A stretch of DNA of 10,157 nt from the NCBI GenBank assembly GCA_023245975.1, contig JAHFJF010000024.1:1-10157 (forward strand), given 5' to 3'. A program made the position numbers and the translations under genes. Positions 5,423-10,157 of the stretch are shown here, in pieces. The stretch is from an archaeon. GTDB lineage: Archaea; Nanobdellota; Nanobdellia; SCGC-AAA011-G17; GW2011-AR17. Every line of letters starts with the position of its first letter. Positions within the stretch are counted from its first letter, which is position 1. The notes beneath the pieces are model-generated. The model was given only the letters and a program-made list of their open reading frames with translations, was not told the origin of the DNA and searched no databases.

Positions 5423-6181
5423 ATGGTAGTAATTGTTAGGTATGCGGAAATTGGACTTAAAGGTCAAAACAGGCCATTTTTTGAAAAGAAATTAGTTTCT
5501 AATATCAAGGACTGCCTTAATAGGAATAATATCCTGTTCAGAGAGGTAAAAAGAAAGACAGGCAGGATATTGATTGATACAAAAGAAGAATGTAAAGCAT
5601 TATCAAAAGTATTCGGAATCTCCTCTTTTTCTGAGGCAATTGAAATGGAATATAATATTGATGAAATCTGCAAAAAAGCTTTGTCATTCTATAAAAAAGG
5701 CACTTTCAGGATATCAGCAAACTGCATTTCCAAATGCGATTTATCTTCTCAGGAAATTAATCAGGTTGTAGGCCAGTACATAGTTGATAAAACAAATGCA
5801 AAAGTATCATTAAAGAATCCTGATATTAATATCGAAATTGAGATAATCAATTCAAATGCATATTTTTTTACTTCAAGGGAAAAAGGCCCGGGAGGATTGC
5901 CTGTGGGAACACAAGGTTTAGTGGCAGTATTATTAGAAGATGAAAAATCAATTGATGCTGCAATAATGATGTTGAAGCGTGGCTGCAGTATTGTCTTCAT
6001 TAAGACAAAAAGTCAAATAAGCCTGGAAAGAATTAAAGACTACATAACAAGAATAAGGGTCCTTGATGATATCCCTGACAATGCGACTGCCATAGTGCTG
6101 TCAGAGACTATAACGAATATGACCAAAAGAGATTTTAATAGGCCAATATTAAGGCCGCTGATAGGAAAATGGCAAGAATAA
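5423..6181 (+). CDS. Degenerate, C-terminally shortened ThiI-like THUMP protein
   Basis: Residues 1-170 match the N-terminal half of ThiI, the tRNA 4-thiouridine-8 synthetase: the ferredoxin-like domain with RYAEIGLKGQNRPFFEKKL (6-24), the THUMP domain (about 60-150), and the linker EKGPGGLPVGTQG (153-165). Where ThiI should have its ATP pyrophosphatase loop (SGGIDSPVA after two leucines) this protein has LLEDEKSIDAA (170-180), so the PP-loop is gone. The remainder still follows a compressed ThiI pattern, with KRGCSIVFIK (185-194) and a final PILRPLIG (241-248), after which ThiI normally continues for many residues. At 252 aa it is well below full-length ThiI (about 380 or more). ATP-dependent thiolation is therefore unlikely; tRNA binding through THUMP is plausible. 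It overlaps the methylthiotransferase gene by 13 bases. The stop is not a recent frameshift by any sign I can see. Confidence 0.85.
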   Translation: MVVIVRYAEIGLKGQNRPFFEKKLVSNIKDCLNRNNILFREVKRKTGRILIDTKEECKALSKVFGISSFSEAIEMEYNIDEICKKALSFYKKGTFRISANCISKCDLSSQEINQVVGQYIVDKTNAKVSLKNPDINIEIEIINSNAYFFTSREKGPGGLPVGTQGLVAVLLEDEKSIDAAIMMLKRGCSIVFIKTKSQISLERIKDYITRIRVLDDIPDNATAIVLSETITNMTKRDFNRPILRPLIGKWQE

Positions 6182-7425
6182 GAATAATTAATTTCGGATG
6201 CAGCAGCAATTTGGCTGAATCAGAAATGATGGCAGGATTGCTAAAGAGTTCTAATCATGAATTAGTAGATAACGAAGAGGATATCGCAATAGTAAATGCA
6301 TGCTCAGTTAAGGGCCCAAGTGTTAGGAAATGGCTGAAAGAAGTAGAAAAAAACAAGAATGTCATAGTAACCGGTTGCATAACACCTTCTTCAATGAATA
6401 GCATCCCTGAAACAAATGCAAGGGCATCAATAGTCTCTACGCATAATATCAAACAAATTGCAGACGTTGTAGAGTTGGTAATGGAAGGCAATCAGGTAGA
6501 ATTAACAGAACTAAAAAAAGATAACAAAGTAACTCTTCCTAAAGTAAGAAGAAATCCTCTCATCGAAATAATACCTGTTTGCAACGGCTGCCAATTCAAC
6601 TGCACTTATTGCGCTACTAAATTAGTTAAAGGCGATTTGTATTCATACCCTCCAGAAGAGATTATAGCAAGAGCAAAAAAATCCATAGAAGATGGCTGCA
6701 AGCAAATCTGGATAACTTCCCAGGATACTGGGGCTTATGGACTGGATATTAATACTAACTTTCCTGAATTATTAAGGCAGCTTCTATCATTGGAAGGAGA
6801 TTTCAAGGTGAGAGTCGGCATGACAAACCCAAACCATGTGTACAGGGATATGAAAAAACTTATTGAGCTATACAAGCATCCAAATATGTTCAAGTTCTTG
6901 CATATTCCGGTACAATCTGGATCCGATAAAGTATTAAAAGATATGAAAAGGCCGTACAACATTAATCAATATTATTCTGTTGTAGAAAACTTCAGGAGGG
7001 AAATACCAGAAATAACAATCGCAACAGACATCATTGTAGGATTTCCTGGTGAAACTGAAGAAGATTTCAGTCAGTCGATGGAATTATTGAGGAAAACAAA
7101 GCCTGAAGTTCTCAATCTTTCTAAATATTGGAAAATGGAAGGGACAAAGGCTGCCAAAATGGAACAATTGCCTGGTGAATTAAGAACTTCACGAACTACA
7201 AGAATGTTTGCTTTGTTTAATTCACTAGCTTTAGAAACAAACAGGAAATGGATTGGAAAAGAATTTTCAATAACCATAGATGATATCGGGAAAAATGATA
7301 CTTTTGTAGGTAGAAATGATTCTTACCGTCCTGTAATCATTAATGGAAATCATAAAATCGGAGATAATCTAAAAGTCAGGATAACAAATGTTACAAATTG
7401 GGACTTGAGGGCGACTTGCCTTTGA
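6169..7425 (+). CDS. tRNA t6A37 methylthiotransferase, radical SAM (archaeal CDKAL1/MtaB type)
   Basis: Adds a methylthio group to C2 of N6-threonylcarbamoyladenosine at position 37 of ANN-decoding tRNAs. The N-terminal UPF0004 domain has its three cluster cysteines: C11 (FGCSSN), C45 (NACSVK) and C70 (TGCITP). The radical SAM domain carries C141-x3-C145-x2-C148 (CQFNCTYC), then HIPVQSGSDKVLKDMKRPY and TDIIVGFPGETEEDF. A TRAM RNA-binding domain fills residues 362-418. Length (418 aa) is normal. The ATG at 6169 lies inside the end of the THUMP gene, ten residues before the first cluster cysteine, so it is well placed; AGGA just upstream is too close for a good Shine-Dalgarno, suggesting translational coupling. 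The 3' end overlaps the convergent zinc-ribbon gene by 35 bp. It needs Fe-S clusters, perhaps supplied via the carrier at 3611-4003. Confidence 0.95.
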   Translation: MARIRIINFGCSSNLAESEMMAGLLKSSNHELVDNEEDIAIVNACSVKGPSVRKWLKEVEKNKNVIVTGCITPSSMNSIPETNARASIVSTHNIKQIADVVELVMEGNQVELTELKKDNKVTLPKVRRNPLIEIIPVCNGCQFNCTYCATKLVKGDLYSYPPEEIIARAKKSIEDGCKQIWITSQDTGAYGLDINTNFPELLRQLLSLEGDFKVRVGMTNPNHVYRDMKKLIELYKHPNMFKFLHIPVQSGSDKVLKDMKRPYNINQYYSVVENFRREIPEITIATDIIVGFPGETEEDFSQSMELLRKTKPEVLNLSKYWKMEGTKAAKMEQLPGELRTSRTTRMFALFNSLALETNRKWIGKEFSITIDDIGKNDTFVGRNDSYRPVIINGNHKIGDNLKVRITNVTNWDLRATCL

Positions 7426-7774
7426 TAAAAGTATAAGTCCCATCCGAATCCTGCCTGTAATATCCTTTGGGCTCTTCAACTTCAAGAACTTCTACATTAT
7501 CGGTGTTGCCTTCTTCTTTATTTTCAGCTTTCAAGATTTCTTTGCCGCAATTATGGCAGAATTTTGCATTTTCAGCCAAGGCATTCCCGCAATCGCAAGA
7601 ACCTGATATAGAAAATGGTGCTCCACATCCATGGCAAAATTTGTCTTCTTTGTTTACTTCAGAACCACATTCGCATGCATAAACTTCTTCTTCTGGCAGC
7701 TGCTCGCCACAATTTCTACAAAACTTATCGCTATTAGCAGATTCCTTGAAGCATAAATCACATTTCATTAGCAT
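7391..7774 (-). CDS. Triple zinc-ribbon protein
   Basis: Three successive zinc ribbons of the short DZR/zinc_ribbon_2 type: C5-x2-C8 with C19-x2-C22, C34-x-C36 with C47-x2-C50, and C60-x-C62 with C73-x2-C76, each ending KFC..CG. The last 50 residues are acidic, then polar (GYYRQDSDGTYTFIKGKS), with no membrane segment. Such proteins often act as adaptors or bind nucleic acid or protein partners; nothing here says which. An alternative start two codons downstream (ATG at 7768) sits 28 bp from the box A at 7792-7800, the spacing used by other leaderless genes in the window, whereas the ATG at 7774 is only 22 bp away, so MKCDLC may be the true N-terminus. The 3' end overlaps the methylthiotransferase gene tail-to-tail by 35 bp. 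Confidence 0.85.
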   Translation of the reverse strand: MLMKCDLCFKESANSDKFCRNCGEQLPEEEVYACECGSEVNKEDKFCHGCGAPFSISGSCDCGNALAENAKFCHNCGKEILKAENKEEGNTDNVEVLEVEEPKGYYRQDSDGTYTFIKGKSPSSPNL

Positions 7775-7791
7775 TTCTGGAAGAATTCCAT

Positions 7792-7800
7792 CTTTATAAC
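7792..7800 (-). promoter_or_regulatory. Box A for the zinc-ribbon gene
   Basis: Minus-strand GTTATAAAG, centred 22 bp from the ATG at 7774 and 28 bp from the ATG at 7768. No Shine-Dalgarno precedes either. Confidence 0.5.
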
Positions 7801-7833
7801 TATTATCATTTCTACCACTTAATCTACCAAATG

Positions 7834-7842
7834 TTTTTTAAA
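7834..7842 (+). promoter_or_regulatory. Box A for the class II aldolase-like gene
   Basis: TTTTTTAAA centred 27 bp before the ATG at 7865, implying a leaderless mRNA. Unlike the shared box at 5393-5400, the divergent zinc-ribbon gene has its own TATA element about 40 bp away. Confidence 0.55.
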
Positions 7843-7864
7843 TCATCATTCTTTTCTCAGGATT

Positions 7865-8617
7865 ATGGAACCGGAAGAGGGCGTAATCAAATTCAAGCAA
7901 TCATTCACAAAGATGCCTCAATTTGAATTTTCTAAATTAAAAGAGCTGAACTTATGGAGGAGTGTTATCCATTTAAACGATTTATTGGGATACAGCCCTA
8001 ACAAGTATGGTGATGCAAGTTACGGCAATTTAAGTGGAAGGTTAGAATCTGATTACGCACCTAAAAATAAGAAGAAATTCATCATCACCGGCACACAAAC
8101 AGGCAATCTTGAAAACCTGACTCATGAGCATTATGCAACCGTCCTTGAATATCACCCAAAAGAGAATCTTGTTGTCTCAGAAGGGCCAATTAAAGCATCT
8201 TCAGAATCAATGACGCACGGCACAATATATGATCAAGATGACTCTTTGAGGTTTGTCTTTCATACGCACTCTCCAGATATATGGGAAAATGGTGGGAGGC
8301 TAAAAATCCCAATTAGCAAAAAAGATGTGGCATATGGCACTCCGGAAATGGCTAGAGAAATTGAAAGATTATTTAGAGAAACAGATGCGAGAAGAAAAAG
8401 AATAATCTTAATGGGTGGCCATCGTGATGGGGTAATAACTTTCGGCAAGAATGCATTGGAAGCCGGATTGGTGCTGTTTGATTATTTGCTTTTGTCTAGC
8501 AATCCAAAAAGAACAAGAGAAATAACGAATACTCTGGAAGAGATCTACAAGAATTATACAATGCCAAAGATAATCTGGCAGGTAATCAATTTAAAATTTC
8601 TTTCAGGAAGACAGTAA
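7865..8617 (+). CDS. Class II aldolase/adducin-family protein
   Basis: Zinc-dependent sugar-phosphate aldolase/epimerase fold (fuculose-1-phosphate aldolase, ribulose-5-phosphate 4-epimerase and MtnB relatives). Motifs in order: GNLSGR (54-59), FIITGTQTGNLENL (72-85), SSESMTHGTIY (112-122) where E114 matches the catalytic glutamate, FHTHS (132-136) with zinc ligands H133 and H135, and MGGHRDGVITFG (183-194) with the third ligand H186, normally GHG. All residues needed for metal binding and the catalytic acid are kept, so an enzyme is likely, but the substrate is unknown: the GHRDG loop and the 25-residue N-terminal extension are unlike the best-known members. No sugar or methionine-salvage gene is nearby. 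Its 3' end overlaps the convergent FKBP gene by 32 bp. Confidence 0.85.
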   Translation: MEPEEGVIKFKQSFTKMPQFEFSKLKELNLWRSVIHLNDLLGYSPNKYGDASYGNLSGRLESDYAPKNKKKFIITGTQTGNLENLTHEHYATVLEYHPKENLVVSEGPIKASSESMTHGTIYDQDDSLRFVFHTHSPDIWENGGRLKIPISKKDVAYGTPEMAREIERLFRETDARRKRIILMGGHRDGVITFGKNALEAGLVLFDYLLLSSNPKRTREITNTLEEIYKNYTMPKIIWQVINLKFLSGRQ

Positions 8618-9080
8618 AAGTAAGAGTCTTACCTGCCAATTCATGGTTCATGTCCAATACAACTTCATCTTCTGCTAATCCTTGAACAAAGCCGAAAAGC
8701 CTGCCTTCCGAGGTGTTTATTATCAATGTCGAGCCCATTTCTAGATCTATTCCCTGCTTCTCGAACAATTCCCTCGGATAAACTTTGACATTCTCAGAAG
8801 TCCTTTCGCCATATCCCTCAATTGGCGGCACAGAAAAAGTCTTTTCTTCACCAGGTTTCATTCCTATGACATTCTTTTCAAATCCTTGTATAACTTCATT
8901 TTTTCCAATTGCAAAAGACATCGGCTCATATTGCCTGTAATCCTGGTATACACCAGCGTCTCTAGCAGCTTTTTCTATGGAAGTGTCTTTTACCTTTCCA
9001 TCAATTTTAAGAACATAATCAAGCCTTACTTTTGAACCTATTTCTACAGAACTAGTATAAACTCTTTCGCTGGGATTCAG
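8586..9080 (-). CDS. FKBP-type peptidyl-prolyl isomerase (SlyD-like), non-canonical start
   Basis: Prolyl isomerase/chaperone of the short archaeal FKBP type with an insert-in-flap domain. The first ATG (8921) begins in mid-domain; upstream, the same frame encodes the missing first strands: GSKVRLDYVLKIDGKVKDTS, then the YEPMSFAIG join. From there the order is regular: VIQGFEKNVIGMKPGEEKTF, GYGE, an insert domain (about residues 100-145 counted from 9080) and DMNHELAGKTLTF. The open frame runs back to a TGA at 9099-9101 and contains no ATG, GTG or TTG. The start given is CTG at 9080, overlapping the TrmB stop as CTGA (164 aa); ATT at 9092 is another option, with GGTGA before it. A sequencing error near the start is the mundane alternative. 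Probably co-transcribed with and translationally coupled to TrmB. Confidence 0.8.
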   Translation of the reverse strand: MNPSERVYTSSVEIGSKVRLDYVLKIDGKVKDTSIEKAARDAGVYQDYRQYEPMSFAIGKNEVIQGFEKNVIGMKPGEEKTFSVPPIEGYGERTSENVKVYPRELFEKQGIDLEMGSTLIINTSEGRLFGFVQGLAEDEVVLDMNHELAGKTLTFTVFLKEILN

Positions 9081-9901
9081 AGTTTCTTTAATGCCTTCTC
9101 ACCACTTTCCATGTCTTTCCATGCTAGCTCAAACATATTGTTCAAAGCTGAAGAAAAGAAAGGTGTATTTATCCATACCCCTATGTCATAGCTTTGGTGC
9201 ACGTCGTTGTCATTCATAAGCATAAATACAAGTTCCTTCCCATCTACAATGCAAAACCTTGCATCAAGCTTTCCGGAATTCCTGACATCTGCAAAATTCA
9301 ATAATGATTTTACAGCGCCTGCAGATTCCTTTGTTACTGGTGCCGCAACCCTGACTTTTACCCCTTTCTTTGATAATGATTCCAAAGTTGGCTTCAATGC
9401 TTCCAATTTTCTTCCCAAGCCTTTGGCCGTAGTCACAAGTGAAACAGAATTCTTTGCATTTTTCAATACAGAATCTAAATGCATGTAAATATTATGCCTT
9501 CCCCTTATTGCCCCAGACAGGTCAGCGGGTTCAATAAATTCTATTCCTGTCTTGTGTAAAGTTGTTAATTCATTCAGCAGCTCGGTTCCTTTCAATGATT
9601 CCAATTTCTTTACGCAATCTTCAGCTTCATTCTTTGCTAATTTCTTTGCCCTTTCAACGACTTCTGCTGGCTCTACCGCGACATAATTTATCGGCTTGCC
9701 TAATTTCATTACTATGAAGCCTTTCTTCTCTAGTGATTCTAAGACATCATAAGCTCTTGACCTTGGGACATCGGATATTTCAGATAATTCTCCTGCAGTT
9801 GAAACCCCCCTTGAAAGGAGTGCGGTCCAAATCTTGACTTCGTATAAGTTTAAATTAAAGTATTGCCTTAATTTGTTGAGAAAGTCTTCCTTGACAATCA
9901 T
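9077..9901 (-). CDS. TrmB-family transcriptional regulator
   Basis: DNA-binding regulator typical of archaea. Residues 13-76 form a winged helix-turn-helix (LNLYEVKIWTALLSRGVST, then DVPRSRAYDVLESLEKKGFI as recognition helix and wing). A lysine- and glutamate-rich helix (77-115) probably makes the dimer coiled coil. Residues 120-262 form a phospholipase D-like regulatory domain; the catalytic HKD motif is degenerate (ARFCIVDGKE, with no histidine), so it should sense rather than cleave. Thermococcal TrmB responds to sugars, but the ligand here is unknown. The ATG at 9901 is preceded by GGAG at 9907-9910 in a run of seven G, and the promoter lies about 80 bases further up, so this mRNA has a leader. 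Its stop overlaps the FKBP gene by 4 bp; inverted repeats near the start site suggest self-regulation. Confidence 0.9.
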   Translation of the reverse strand: MIVKEDFLNKLRQYFNLNLYEVKIWTALLSRGVSTAGELSEISDVPRSRAYDVLESLEKKGFIVMKLGKPINYVAVEPAEVVERAKKLAKNEAEDCVKKLESLKGTELLNELTTLHKTGIEFIEPADLSGAIRGRHNIYMHLDSVLKNAKNSVSLVTTAKGLGRKLEALKPTLESLSKKGVKVRVAAPVTKESAGAVKSLLNFADVRNSGKLDARFCIVDGKELVFMLMNDNDVHQSYDIGVWINTPFFSSALNNMFELAWKDMESGEKALKKL

Positions 9902-9944
9902 TAATTCTCCCCCCCATATATTTCATTTTGCGGCAGTAAGGTAC

Positions 9945-9976
9945 TGTTACACTTAAACATTGGTAACATAAATGTT
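9945..9976. promoter_or_regulatory. Interlaced inverted repeats just downstream of the TrmB start site (operator candidate)
   Basis: TGTTAC (9945-9950) pairs with GTAACA (9963-9968), and AACATT (9956-9961) pairs with AATGTT (9971-9976), both perfect 6-bp inverted repeats. They begin a few bases after the transcription start expected from the TATA box at 10004-10011, a usual place for an archaeal repressor to block initiation. Confidence 0.4.
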
Positions 9977-10003
9977 CGCATGGGAATAATAAATCTTAAC
10001 CAG

Positions 10004-10011
10004 TATATAAA
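10004..10011 (-). promoter_or_regulatory. Box A for the TrmB-FKBP unit
   Basis: Minus-strand TTTATATA preceded by AAAAACG (BRE-like). Initiation about 25 bases on gives a leader of roughly 80 bases that ends with a Shine-Dalgarno, unlike the leaderless genes around it. Confidence 0.55.
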
Positions 10012-10029
10012 CGTTTTTGTTTTTGCGAG

Positions 10030-10040
10030 TGATAATATCA
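10030..10040. promoter_or_regulatory. Palindrome TGATAATATCA upstream of the TrmB promoter
   Basis: Perfect 5-bp inverted repeat around one base, located about 20 bp upstream of the TrmB TATA box and overlapping the ligase stop codon. With the preceding G it contains GTGATA, a half-site also known from the thermococcal TrmB-type motif, but in the opposite order, so the match is weak. Confidence 0.25.
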
Positions 10041-10157
10041 TTTCTGCTGCCTATACAATCTTTCAACATCATTTAAAGTATTAATATCTTTAATAGACTT
10101 CTCCATTGTCCTAATCCTAACAACTCTTGGAAACCGCAACGCATATCCAGAAGAATA
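10038..10157 (-). CDS. lig: ATP-dependent DNA ligase, C-terminal end (cut by window edge)
   Basis: The last 39 residues of a protein entering from the right edge and ending at the TGA at 10040-10038. They read GYALRFPRVVRIRTMEKSI and then a short helix DVERLYRQQK. This is the characteristic end of archaeal/eukaryotic-type ATP-dependent DNA ligases: a final OB-fold strand with LRFPR followed by a V-x-R-I/W-R pattern, an acidic/threonine turn (usually DKSPEDATT), and a terminal helix ending in a glutamine-rich stretch. The turn is less conserved here (TMEKSIKDINTL). The catalytic lysine domain lies outside the window. It seals nicks during replication and repair. Assignment rests on a short segment, but the LRFPR pattern is distinctive. 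Confidence 0.85.
   Translation of the reverse strand, partial: YSSGYALRFPRVVRIRTMEKSIKDINTLNDVERLYRQQK

Noticed and set aside
8586..8921. FKBP gene beginning at the ATG at 8921 (111 aa)
   Set aside because: This would start in the middle of the domain; 53 in-frame codons upstream encode the conserved first strands of FKBP.
9077..9101. Programmed -1 frameshift producing a TrmB-FKBP fusion
   Set aside because: The frames overlap for only about 20 bases and I see no canonical slippery heptamer; the CTGA overlap explains the arrangement more simply.
9915..9925. TATA-like GAAATATATGG just before TrmB
   Set aside because: It is too close to the ATG (about 20 bp), would leave out the Shine-Dalgarno, and a better box exists at 10004-10011.
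1..10157. CRISPR array, insertion sequence, tRNA or rRNA gene
   Set aside because: No regularly spaced repeats, transposase motifs, terminal inverted repeats or cloverleaf-like segments were seen on reading either strand.

Overview
The window looks archaeal. The evidence is a deoxyhypusine synthase gene, a TrmB-family regulator, the last residues of an ATP-dependent DNA ligase, an archaeal/eukaryotic-type tRNA methylthiotransferase, and promoters with TATA/box A elements about 26-30 bp before start codons (leaderless transcripts). The DNA is A+T-rich and genes are small, tightly packed and often overlapping. A DPANN-type archaeon would fit, but that placement is inference. Strand changes are frequent and most transcription units hold one or two genes.

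Layout. 1-684 (+): 3' end of a dUTPase gene (pyrimidine pool hygiene) overlapping an unrecognised 113-aa gene. 681-2201 (-): a YprB-type DEDDy nuclease with a TTG start and a strongly structured leader, preceded by a HAD hydrolase. 2285-4003 (+): three genes, each with its own leaderless promoter: a diadenylate cyclase-like protein with a hydrophobic tail, an MgtC/SapB membrane protein and an A-type Fe-S carrier. 4127-4375 (+): an 82-aa basic protein built from two copies of one module, with a full promoter, structured leader, strong Shine-Dalgarno and oligo-T terminator. 4423-5367 (-): deoxyhypusine synthase (aIF5A modification). 5423-7425 (+): a shortened ThiI-like THUMP protein whose PP-loop is lost, overlapping a radical-SAM tRNA methylthiotransferase; both point to tRNA modification. 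7391-7774 (-): a triple zinc-ribbon protein. 7865-8617 (+): a class II aldolase/adducin-fold protein. 8586-9901 (-): TrmB regulator followed by a SlyD-like FKBP prolyl isomerase whose N-terminus extends well upstream of its first ATG. 10038-10157 (-): C-terminus of DNA ligase.

Most genes are housekeeping: nucleotide hygiene, DNA ligation, tRNA modification, aIF5A hypusination, Fe-S assembly and protein folding. There is no CRISPR array, transposon, tRNA or rRNA gene. The most notable points are the degenerate ThiI paired with a methylthiotransferase, the FKBP gene without a canonical start codon, one palindromic TATA box serving two divergent genes, the divergent diadenylate cyclase motif with a membrane-like tail, the duplicated small basic protein, and the hairpin leader of the nuclease gene.
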